From Marthasterias glacialis (lineage: Eukaryota > Echinodermata > Asteroidea > Forcipulatida > Asteriidae): 64,000 nucleotides of DNA. The notes beneath the pieces were generated by a model. It was not told where the DNA came from. It ran no database searches and worked only from the letters and a program-made list of their open reading frames with translations. How positions within the stretch are numbered: position 1 is the first letter of the stretch; each line of letters opens with the position of its first letter. Positions 32,401 through 42,600 of the stretch are shown piece after piece. The stretch spans positions 6,594,174-6,658,173 of the forward strand of contig OU452223.1 in the NCBI GenBank assembly GCA_911728455.2, given 5' to 3'. The position numbers and the translations under genes were made by a program.

Positions 32401-35400
32401 ATCTTTAGTGGCGTGTCGTGGCCGAGCGGATAAGAACACCGGACTCAAGCTCTGGTGTTTCTCATCAGCAGATTGTGGGTTCGAGTCCTGGTTGTGACTC
32501 TTGTGTCTTTATGCAAGACACTTAACCATTATTGCTTCATCCTTCAGATGGGACGTAGAATCGTAGGTTCTGTGTGTGTGTGTTGCAAAAAGAAGGGGTT
32601 CGCCCTGGTGTTCCTGGTTTGATCGGCTGCAAATTGCGACACAGCATTTTGTAAAACGGTTACATGGTGCTATGTAAGGGAACAGGTCTCATAATTCAAA
32701 CCGTAACTCTGCGTACCTTGGAGGAAAAAATACTGCGTGCTTAGAGATGCCCATGGGGTGTGATAAAGTGCTATATAAGAACTGCTTATTGCTGTTATTA
32801 CTGTGAAGATTGAATAGCTATTCCTACAGCTGATATTTGAAATGGTCGGCTCAGTGCTATAAGGTCGTCAATTGCAATTTCATATCTGTAATCATCAAAA
32901 GGGCATTACAGATTTGGAAAAAAAATAATCAAAATATACAAATAAATGCTTCTTTTTGTCAAACAATTTGTATGGAGACCACTCAATTGATAAATAAACT
33001 CCATTTACCGGGAGCTCCAAAACATGCAAAACCAATTTCATGAATTAACACAAACCTGTGAACATTTCATTGATGACCTAAATGATCCTGTGTTTAGTGA
33101 AAATAAACAGTTGTTGTATGTTATCTAAGAGATTTTTAGCAAGTTTATTATTACAAAAATAAGCAACAGTGATTTGTAGGGGCCTGGTCTTCAAATGCCA
33201 TTTCTCTGGTGGATCATTACTGGTACAAAAATGTATAACGAGTGAGCTTACTAATCAATTTGTTTATCTCGAAAGTTACCACTGCTGTACAATACATTAT
33301 TTTGTTTCCCTGCAGAGACCCACCGTTCAAGGTCAAGCCCTCTCTTCAGCCAGTGTGTAAATTCTTGGTCACTGATTGTGTACGCAAATATCCTGTAGAA
33401 GTGTGTCATTTATGTAATGAAAAGGCTTTCCCAAGGAAACCAGAGGTAACAATCTGTATTGGTTATTGCTGTTTATGCACACAAAGAAAATGATCGAGTT
33501 GGTAGTGTTAAATGATTGTAGTTCAGGGCAAAGGAAAATATAGCACTAAAAGTACCGAGTATACAGTGCATAACACACATCAGTGTATCATCCCTGATGC
33601 AAGGTTAACTTCTACTAAAATCGTTGCAGTACCCACTGTTAAAATATAGGATTCGAACTGCCTCTAGCTACCGGGCAAGCTCGAAGGTACAGTGGTAAGA
33701 TATCTAGATTGGATAAGGTTGTGGGTTTGTAATAAGTGATTGTTTTATGTACTTGGATCATCTTTAAGTAGGACAGTGTCGTTCCCGCCCGAGTAATATG
33801 CCTGTGGATTTGTTTTCACTGGAATCGGGGAAAGTACCAAGTGCACAGTGCTTAACACATATCGGTGTATGGATAAAAACACACACACACACACAAAACA
33901 GCAATTATTTTCAATGAGTTGTACCAAAATAATATTTATGTGTACATGTATTGGCGTGGTGAGAAATTTGGTATGGGTGGGTAATAAAAAACATAACAGC
34001 ATTTATGTAAGGCGCCTTTTTCCCTGGAGCTACAAAGCGCCTCGAAAAGAGCGACACTGTCCAACTTAAAGATGATCTGAGTACATAAAACAATCACAGA
34101 TTACAAAATAGCTGAGTCTTAAGCAGTCTTATGAATTGTCCAAGTTTCCTTGCATTGCCAAGATGTTATGGGAATGAGTTCCACACATGAGAAGCAGCAG
34201 CTGAAAAGGCACATGAAGCAGCTTTAGAGACAGTGTGATGCTCCACCAAGAAATTCTCTGAGGAAGAGCGCAGGGAACATGATGGGACATATGGCTGTAG
34301 AATGTCAGAATGTATGATGGTGACTGGTGAACAAGGGATTTAAAGACAAGTGAAGACAGAGTTTGTAATCGTTTCTAGTAGTGATAGGCAGCCAGTGCAA
34401 TTTCTGAAGTAGTGGTGAAGTGTTGTCCTGATGGCATGTCTTGAAAATAAGTCTGGCACCATTATTCTGAAGTTTTTGAAGACGGTTGATGTTTCTTTTT
34501 GAAGTACCTTTCAGAAGTGAGTTGCAGAACCCCTGAAAAACAATCGCGATTGTGGTATGTGACCATATCGCACTGCTGGGTAGTAGCGGTACAAAGTATG
34601 GGAATAGTGCAAGCAGAATGTAAAAATACAAACATGACATTACATGAAGAGCTAGAGATTTGGGGTTGGATAATTTTCATCCAATCCCAGCGGAATTTCT
34701 TCTTCTTTTTTTTTTTTACTCGCCATCACCCTGCCCACCATTTGTTTTTATTTTTTTTGTGTGTTGTGGGTGTGTGTACTTGTGAGATTCAAACTGAGGA
34801 CTTATAAAAGAAGAGACAATAAGTCTACAATTGCTATCACAAAGGACAACAATGGGGTCAACGTTTATCAGGACAAAGAGATGTACAAAGGTGGGTCCAC
34901 AATTGGAGGTCATTACATATGTGTGCGTGTGTGTGTGTGTGTGTGTGGGTAGGCACACACAACGTTATGGGGACATTTTTACAATGGAACAAAAGTCCCC
35001 ACAACGTTTTTCTTTGTCAAACCCGGTCCCCACAAGGTAATTCAATAGAAAAGGGAATAATAGAACAACAATAGGGAGTCCCCACAACTCGGTGTTAAAA
35101 AGAATGTGTGTGTGTGGGGGGGGGGGGTGATCGAACTGCCAAATTTGAATATTGTTTTATATGTCTTGTATAAAGACTTGTAAGTGAAAAGTTTTGACAG
35201 TGTATTTTCAGATCTTGACAAACACCTCGATTCAGAGAACGGGTTGAAGTTTATCCAAACACCTGGCATCCAGGGTATGACTGGAAGAGACCTTACAAAC
35301 CACAGCCAAGACGACCCCATTCTGTCTGTTTACTGATACAATATGTTTTGTTTTTACTCTCCACCAGCATGTTGTGAATGATCCTATGCATGGTAGACAT

Positions 35401-35936
35401 GTAGAATGGATGTACTGTGGCCACTTATTCCATCATGGTTGCTTAGATGAATACATGACAACGCCGCCATTCACAGGTAAAAGATTAGTGTCTTTCATGA
35501 GTTCCTCCTTCAACAAATGAGGTGTTGGATATTTGCAAAACCTCCTCCACCCCCAGATTTAATGACTTATATTTATATTGTGCTGAAACAAAGAGCCCCA
35601 CAAATAACATGTACAAAAATGATATGTACTTATGTCCACATTTTTGAAAAGTGTTAATGAAAAATACCAGTGTTTCATAGCGTGTCTTGTTTAAGAATGG
35701 TGCAGTGTGAGAAAGCAGACCATATACAACTAATTTAACATGATAACAATAATTTATTAGTATTTTAAATGAGAGTAATAACTTTTTTATTCACAGGAGG
35801 AAAGAAATGTCCAAAATGTGGGAAGAGACTTTATCACAACAAATGGAATGTGACGCCAAAACTTGCAGAGGACAGGTGGGCCCACCATCAAGCACGACAA
35901 CGAGAGCTGGAAGAAGTAACAGACTTTCTGCAATAG
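29447..35936 (+). CDS. Protein with RWD-like and RING-like regions (seven coding exons, 330 aa)
   Basis: Coding exons: 29447-29562, 29906-30071, 30817-31037, 31513-31623, 33316-33445, 35368-35476, 35797-35936. All junctions are GT-AG and in phase (993 bp). The start MTSAFINEELADVKKRCLKE leads into an RWD-like domain; a second RWD-like segment has YYFKVKLTIPDNYPEEPV. A RING-type zinc site follows: C235-x2-C238, then C265-G-H267-x2-H270-x2-C273 and C289-x2-C292 (CGHLFHHGC ... KKCPKCGK). RWD plus RING suggests an E3 ubiquitin ligase or UBC-fold partner, but I do not recognise a named orthologue. An acceptor just before the ATG (ttattgtag, to 29432) implies an upstream 5' UTR exon. The poly(A) signal is at 36128-36133. 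Confidence 0.85.
29640..29830 (+). repeat. tRNA-Leu-type SINE copy
   Basis: A tRNA-like head gtgtcatggccaagtggtc with a degraded B box (gggttggagtccc). The body is agcaagacacttaaccacaa ... aagagaaggggttttccct, as in other copies. Located in intron 1 of the RWD/RING gene. Confidence 0.7.
30262..30440. repeat. Palindromic MITE family copy (reverse)
   Basis: gggcaatttcatagagatgc, gggtaccagtcactagagat and ggtacatgtgacagggta match the family at 55640-55830 in opposite orientation. It lies in intron 2 of the RWD/RING gene. Confidence 0.6.
31779..32364. mobile_element. TTAA-flanked MITE (piggyBac-like), copy 3 (best preserved)
   Basis: Flanked by exact TTAA at 31775-31778 and 32365-32368, with termini ccagttggcatgg ... 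ccagcggcaactgg. The 586-bp interior is non-coding and shares with copies 1, 2 and 4 the block ttgttccaagaaggggccta ... ctcaatggaggtaagtcaga. TTAA target duplications and CC-starting TIRs are typical of the piggyBac superfamily. Located in intron 4 of the RWD/RING gene. Confidence 0.9.
32407..32790 (+). repeat. tRNA-Leu-derived SINE, full-length-like
   Basis: The head shows A box tggccgagcgg and B box ggttcgagtcc at tRNA spacing, with ggactcaagctct at the anticodon-arm position (Leu-like). The body has gcaagacacttaaccattat and gaaggggttcgccctggt, and the tail contains gtgctatataagaactgc. Not a functional tRNA gene. Confidence 0.85.
33500..33860. repeat. SINE-like repeat debris
   Basis: gtaccgagtatacagtgca and taacacacatcagtgtat (33550-33590) recur as gtaccaagtgcacagtgctt (33834) and in part at 63798-63820. 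The segment near 33680-33725 has a degenerate tRNA-like look (ggtacagtggtaagatatc ... ggttgtgggttt). Probably several overlapping fragments. Confidence 0.45.
34020..34640 (-). pseudogene. 3' end of a CR1/L2-like LINE ORF2
   Basis: Minus-strand frame with FCNSLLKGTSK, NRLQKLQNNGARLIFKT, and PLLQKLHWLPITTRNDYKL, the typical region after the reverse transcriptase of CR1/L2-type elements. The upstream part (above about 34530) changes into unrelated sequence. It is 5'-truncated and embedded in intron 5 of the RWD/RING gene. Confidence 0.75.
34690..35130. repeat. Simple-repeat-rich stretch: poly-T, (GT)n, poly-G
   Basis: Poly-T at 34703-34718, (GT)n at about 34920-34947, and a poly-G run at about 35117-35128, all within intron 5 of the RWD/RING gene. 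Confidence 0.85.
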
Positions 35937-36127
35937 GTTTAGGTTAAGCAATGACTGTAAATATAGCAGGATAGTATCGTATGAAAAGGGTGCTGTCGGT
36001 CACCAGTGCTCTTCCCGAATACCAACTGTGACCTCTGAAGTGTCGCACAATTCAACTCGCCGATGTTCTTAATTTGCTAAAATCAACACAAGTCAACACC
36101 TGCGTAGCTCCAATGTACAGCTTTACA

Positions 36128-36133
36128 AATAAA
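36128..36133 (+). terminator. Poly(A) signal AATAAA of RWD/RING gene
   Basis: Canonical AATAAA 192 bp after the TAG stop. Confidence 0.6.
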
Positions 36134-36704
36134 CTTTTGAACAGCCATCATAACCTGAAGTGTAGTGCAACATGTCGATCAACTTGTGGGCTTGGAACAC
36201 ATTGGTCAAGTTGAATATGCAGATACCGAGGTGCACACTGAGTACTTCCCTCTCAGTTTTGCTTTGGAAATGTTTTTTGTTTAGGCCACTTGGTCAAGCA
36301 GTTACAGAAGCTACTGGGATGACTTTCGCTTTGTGGAAAAACAACTCCCAACAGAGGAAAATGCCTGTGAATTTTGTTCACAGGATTCGGCAAAGTAACA
36401 CACATGGGTGTTTGGGTAAAAATGACAAATATAACACACCTCTCCCTGTTTCATTATCCTGGTTGGCTGAAACACGGTCGCGTGGGGTGAAATAATATAG
36501 CCTAGTGCATGAAATCTGCACCACAAGCACCACACGCGCTTCATTTGGGGGAAATAGTTCGCAAAGCGGGAAATAGTTTCAAAACTAAAAAACTATTGAC
36601 TGGTAAACAGCGCCCTCAAGAGAACGAAAATGGCGGCGTCTGTGGATCGAGAAGAATCTCTGGCCAAAATACCGCGATTTACTCTTCTAACCGACATTTT
36701 GGAT

Positions 36705-36915
36705 TGAGGCGTGTTATAAAACACATATGGACTGGCATTATTCGGGCAATAGTGTACGTCTATGCACCCCTTGGGCCTGTGAGTGACCAGGAGAGGGTCT
36801 TATTTCCCTTGGCCTTTGGCCTCAGGAAATAGGACCCTCTCCTGGTCACTCACAGGCCCTCGGGTTGCATAGACGTGCACTATTTCCCTCATTGCTAGTC
36901 CATATGTGTATAATA
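36705..36915. repeat. Foldback repeat, copy 2: ~100-bp arms
   Basis: Left arm cacatatggactggca ... gtctatgcacc ... gtgagtgaccaggagagggt is inverted on the right as accctctcctggtcactcac ... gcatagacgtgcactatt ... agtccatatgtg, with a short loop around ttggcctttggcctc. It would fold into a long hairpin. The core is shared with 14811-14945. Confidence 0.9.
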
Positions 36916-37315
36916 AGAACAAAATAACAAAATTCAAACACAAATCTAGTGTAATACAATGGAATAAAAGAACTAAATGAGCAAAAATTAGATGGTCATG
37001 ACATCAGGAGTTTTATTAATTGAAATATTTATGAGCAAGCAAGATTTTATAGGGGCATTTCCCCAACCCCCCGAAACTCATATATGAAAGTTTTTGTTCA
37101 CAATGGTACAAAGCACTTCCTTTGTAGAACCTATAAATGAGAATTGTCAGTCTTACTTCTTATATTTGCATGCCTGGCTATGCCCCTAAGAGGTTTTTGT
37201 AAAAACAATGACTGATGCAATTTAATATTTATTTAACATCCTGTATTTAAACAAACCAAGGAATGTACTCTTTTGGGAGTGATGTTTACTACAAGTAACA
37301 TAATACACGTAGACC

Positions 37316-37706
37316 AGGCTTCAGCTGTAGCCTGATTTGATGGCTTTGGCTGTAGCCTGATTTGATGGCTTTGGCTGTAGCCTGATTTGATGGCTTCAGC
37401 TGTAGCCTGATTTGATGGCTTTGGCTGTAGCCTGATTTGATGGCTTCAGCTGTAGCCTGATTTGATGGCTTTGGCTGTAGCCTGATTTGGTGGCTTTGGC
37501 TGTAGCCTGATTTGATGGCTTTGGCTGTAGCCTGATTTGGTGGCTTTGGCTGTAGCCTGATTTGATGGCTTTGGCTGTAGCCTGATTTGATGGCTTCGGC
37601 TGTAGCCTGATTTGATGGCTTCGGCTGTAGCCTGATTTGATGGCTTCGGCTGTAGCCTGATTTGATGGCTTTGGCTGTAGCCTGATTTGATGGCTTTGGC
37701 TGTAGC
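37316..37706. repeat. 25-bp minisatellite (about 15-16 units)
   Basis: Units contain ggctttggctgtagcctgat with variants ggcttcagct and ggcttcggct. The period is 25 bp, so the minus-strand frame cycles through all three frames without a stop and yields a false 126-aa ORF. The adjacent DNA (37727-37770) is a fragment of the MITE at 6986-7113. Confidence 0.9.
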
Positions 37707-37726
37707 CAGATCGCTGTAAAGGCTTA

Positions 37727-37770
37727 TTCTTCAACATTGTCGTTGCAGCCAACAGCCGTAGCCAAAGTGG
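37727..37770 (-). repeat. Fragment of the ggccgtgtcc-type MITE
   Basis: cttattcttcaacattgtc, gttgcagccaacagccgtag and ccaaagtggc are the reverse complement of the middle of the element at 7010-7060. The right part of that element is missing here. Confidence 0.7.
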
Positions 37771-38801
37771 CGGCAACTACTGTCTCCAAGTCAAACTCAC
37801 CATGGAAAAGTGTTTTCATCATCAAAGTCAATAATGTTTCTAAATTTTATTTTCATATGTCACCTCTTTGCCATTTTCTTATGTCAAAAAATAAACAAAT
37901 AGATTTCATGAAAATAAATTGAAAGTTCTCAGAATGAATGCTATGAATAAAAACTTTTATACAAAAGTATGTATGATGTGTATTTAACACTGTACAAACT
38001 TCTCTTACATAATCACTAGAAGTGGGTCATAGAATCCAAGAGTGAAATGTTTCATATTATGCACGACTAATCTCAATTATCTTCTGGTTAAAACTTTTTT
38101 AAACTCCCAAGTCAAAGGTTTTTTCGCAATGCTATGTGTATTGCCTGTGAGCATCTTGAAATACAGGCCTTGCAATTCACAAATAGGCACGAAGCAGTTT
38201 CCTCCATGTACCTGGTTCTTAGTGATAGATTTTTAATTTCCCTCCTAGAGGCAAAATTTAATCCAAGTTGACGACAAGCAGACTCCTTGGATTGGAGATA
38301 CTATACAAATATTGGAAGCATATGAGTGATTATACTCTGTGACAATGCACAAAGGAAATGCATTAAATATTTGGTTTTATATAACTCACACAAAGATTCT
38401 TGTCATTTGACATTTTTTCACAAACAAAAAATAGACAATATAGACGACTCCATGTAGACATCAACCTTGTTTGTCAAAACAAGACCTTGCCTTGTTTTGA
38501 CAAACGGGTGGGGAACAATTATTTTGAAATGATGCTGCTAAGTGTCCAATAATAATCCATATTGGACGGGCCTATCCAATATTAAATTTTGGATTGTTAT
38601 GGCAGTAAATACATGGCAAAATAATAAATGACACGTGGTGCGTGTTCCGCCAATCAAATGACAAGGATCTGTGTATGTGTGGTATATAATTTTTTATATA
38701 GTTACAAATGAATAGCTTGTTGTGGATACAAAAGACCCTTTAACACTAGCCCTGGAGGCCTTTCACTTTCTTATGAATACTACACTGACGTCTGGACATG
38801 A

Positions 38802-39350
38802 GGGTCCATTTCTTGGGCCGAAAAATTTTAGAGCTCCATAATTCAAATCATACCTGTAAGAAGCTACTAATCTTACTGGATTAACATTCCATGGCAGCAT
38901 ACAATTTTGGCAGTGGATTTTGGACGTCAGATATTCCTCATAAATCCATCACTTTCGGGAAATAATTCAGCTCGCAACATTAAACATTTCTCCAAGCTTT
39001 AAACATTTCATCGCGCAAACCTAGTTCGCATATGTTTGTGCCTCACCGTACACTGACCACACAGCACTAAACATATGTACGAAATACGTGCAACTGTCCT
39101 GCGCCAACATGCCAAGTACGAGTACACACACAAGTCATTTTTGAGAGAATGAACATAACAGAAACTTAATGTTGAGAGCTGAATTATTTCTGCAAAATAG
39201 CGGATTTATGAGGAATATCCAATGTCCAAAACCCACCACCAAAAACTGTATGCATCCATGGATTAATCCAGTGAGAGTAGTTTTTTGGTAGAATCGTAAA
39301 GGTAAGATTTGAATTATGGAGCTCTGAAATTCCGCCCCAGAAACAGGCCC
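38802..39350. mobile_element. Non-autonomous element with ~170-bp inverted repeats
   Basis: gagctccataattcaaatc at 38831-38849 is inverted as gatttgaattatggagctc at 39306-39324, and similarity continues through ggatttatgaggaat/attcctcataaatcc to agctgaattatttc/gaaataattcagct. The outer ends are gggtccatttcttggg and cccagaaacaggccc. The ~190-bp centre is unique and non-coding. Confidence 0.85.
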
Positions 39351-39624
39351 TGACAGCTAGGAATTTGTATCTGTGTACAGCACAGAGAAAGAATCCTATA
39401 TAGGTCTACTTTAACACCACTATAATTGAATTAAATTTGGAAGTAAATCTAAATATCAAGAGTCTCTGGTGGTTTTCCAATTTCTCCAGCTCAAAATATT
39501 TTAGTTTCAAGGACTTGATCATTTTATTATTATAGTTTATCAATGTACAGTAACTGTGCAAGGAATTCACACTCATTTTACTTTACAATAAAATAGAACT
39601 TTTACAATATTACAATATGCAAAT

Positions 39625-42600
39625 TTATGTTTGCAGCGGTTTCTTTTTATTCTTCTTTTTCTTTGACAAGCTGCCAGCTACAGCTTCACTGGTTTCCATG
39701 GTGATATCAGTATCATGTGTTGTACTCGGCTGTTGTGTGCTTGATGATGATTGGTCAGTCTCTGATGTGGCGGATGGAGTAGGCTGCAAACGTTGCCTTT
39801 TTCCAAAATGTCTTTGTACTGAAGTAAAAAATAATGTGCAAAAAAACAGAAAAAACGGAGTTACGCTATGACTGGCATAACATAAAGACATTACTTGATG
39901 AGAAGTTTATTCCCCTGTTACATCGATAAAATAGCACTTTGAATTGCAGTTAAAACTAGAAGGAAAACAAAAACTAGGTGTTTGGGCCTCAGGAATAGTA
40001 AGTAATCATACAAAATCTAAACAAATAATTTTTTCAAATCGGTTGTCATGATAAAAAAAGTTATAAAGATGGCTTCAAACTGATTAATATATCTTGTATT
40101 TGAACTTCTGATCTGGACAGGAATCAAGGTCAAATCACACAAATATTGTACAAACAAATATTGCATGCAACATCAAACCTTCACAAGTGATAATATATTC
40201 AGTGGTTCCCAAGATTGAACTATAACTAGTAAAGTTTTGTGGGTACAACCATGTAAAAATCTCTTTTAGGAGGAGTGGTGGCTCTGAAAAGAGCCGGTGT
40301 GGTCTTGACGTTTCAAACAGTATTCTATGCTCGTCTTCATGAGAATGCTGGACTGGTGCTGATGATGGAGCCTAAGTAGGGGTGGATGGATGCACATTTG
40401 AGAGGGGGGGGAAGAATCCAAGTTGTTGACCAGTTGGGAGTTGTTGGGAGTTGGCTGCTGGCTGGATGTGTGTGTGGTGAGGTGTGTCGGTGTTGTAGTG
40501 AGCTGCAGGTGGAAGGATGGACTTGAGTAGTGGTGACCAGATGTCATTGATGAAGAACCCGATGTCTTGTGGAACAGTGTTGTGTGACTTGATCTTGATG
40601 GTTTCTCTGATTCTGCGCTGGTGCCAGAACTTGACGGGGGCGATGAGTTGTGCTTTCTTCCAGTCGATGTGATGGTCTTGTTCATGGGAATGTTTGATGA
40701 TTGCAGATTTATCAAGGTGTCCTAGTCTGCCATGAGCTTGATGTTCCTTGATTCCTGTTGAATGGTTGCGGCTGGTCTCTCCAATGTATACTTTACCGCA
40801 TTCCCTGTGAATGCGGTAAACGCCGGCCTGGTTCTGTGTGTCTTGTTTGTGGTGAAGAGACCAGTTCTTTGAACAAAGCTCTGGGGCCGCTATGGGGCCA
40901 GCACAGAATCAGAGAAACCATCAAGATCAAGTCACACAACACTGCTCCACAAGACATTAGGTTCTTCATCAACAACATCTGGTCACCACTACTCAAGTCC
41001 ATCCTTCCACCTGCTGCTCACCACAACACTGACACACCTCACCACACACTCATCTAGCCAGCAGCCAACTCTCACACATCACCGGTCAACAACTTGGATT
41101 CTCCCCCCCCCCCCCCCAAATGTGCATCCATGCAGCCCTTTTTCCTACTTGAGCTTCATTATCATCAGCAGTCCAGCATTCTCCTGAAGATGAGCAGAGT
41201 ATACTGTTCAAAACGTTGAGACCACACAAGCTCTTTTCAAAGCCACCATCCCTCCTAAAAGAGATTTTTACACTGTTGTACCTGCAAAATTTTACTAGTT
41301 TACTAGTTATAGTTTATCCTTCACACTATGCAAAGCTTCAAACATCATTTACTAGACATTATGATTTAAAAGTTATATATTACTTTCAGCTTGCAACATA
41401 ACAAACCCTTGTAAAACTGAGTCAGCCTACAGAGCCTCTCTATGCACACCATAGCCCTGTGCTTCAAAGAAGGGCTCCAAGGTCAAATTCAGTTTTGTGA
41501 TGCACTCATTTTCCCATAGTCTTTAGGAAAGTGGGAAAAATTCCAAGTCTCTGACCTCACGTTAAAACAGAATGTCACTATATGTGATACCCTTCAGTGC
41601 AAATTCTGCCTGCATCCTATACTATCCAATGATGCCACATTTCAAATGTTAGTTCAATTTTGTACAGATAATTTTTAGTTCATTCCTGAATTTTGATGAT
41701 AATCCAAAAGGCATTGAATTTGACCTTTTGATCGACACAAACATTCTTCTTTGGAATGTACAGACCCATTTGTTGATACCCAATGACATCATTTTTCAAA
41801 TTTTGCTTGGAATTTTGAGTGAATATAAAATAAAATGGCATTTTCACACCATTTTAATGCAAGGTTGGAGAATTGTAACTTTTCCCCACTTTTCATAAGG
41901 ACTCTATTGGAAAATGAATGTATCACAAAACTGAATTTGACCGTGGTGGCCCAATATGGTTGATAACAGTGTGATTTACCTGGTGCATGAGATGTGATGT
42001 CTACCAGTCTCAATCCGTCCCTCTCTCCACCAAGCCCAAAGATAAATGGCGAGTTGGGATTACAGTGGACACAGTTAATCGTTCCCATCTTGGGGTCCTT
42101 GGAAAGGATTAATGAAGGTTTGTTGTCCTAAGGATAAAGAAAGTGGCTTGTTGGTTTGGAGCATGGAAAGACCTTAACATATTTAGAAACATAACTAGAA
42201 ATACATTATTTACCTGGTGAAACTGCAATAGTTCTGCTATCACAAATTGAACTTGGTTTACCGAACCCAATATCCCATGAATTCCCACTGGCATCCAACA
42301 CTTGAAGATGTTTACAGTAAAGTTTAGGAAAATAGTTTTAATCAATTTTTTCTTATTTGACCATGACTATGTGGTGTGTCAGAGTGGTCAACCGCACTGG
42401 ACTCAAGCTGTGGGTTTCAGTCCCGATCTTGACACTTATGTCCTTAAGCAAGACACTTAACCATCATTGCTGCATCCTTAAGGGACGTAAACCTGTAGGT
42501 GCCATGTGTTTTGTTTAATGCACATAAAAGAACCCAGTTACACTTATCGCAAAGAAAAGGGTTACTGGTCTCTCTGGCAGTGGCTTTTGACTGCGCCGCT

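Noticed and set aside
32407-32500. tRNA-Leu gene
   Set aside because: A- and B-box-like elements are present, but the cloverleaf is degraded and the DNA continues into a repeated SINE body.
37396-37776. 126-aa minus-strand Gln/Ser-rich repeat ORF
   Set aside because: A product of the 25-bp minisatellite cycling through three frames.
39617-39871. 84-aa + strand ORF
   Set aside because: Antisense shadow of the last PWP1 exon.
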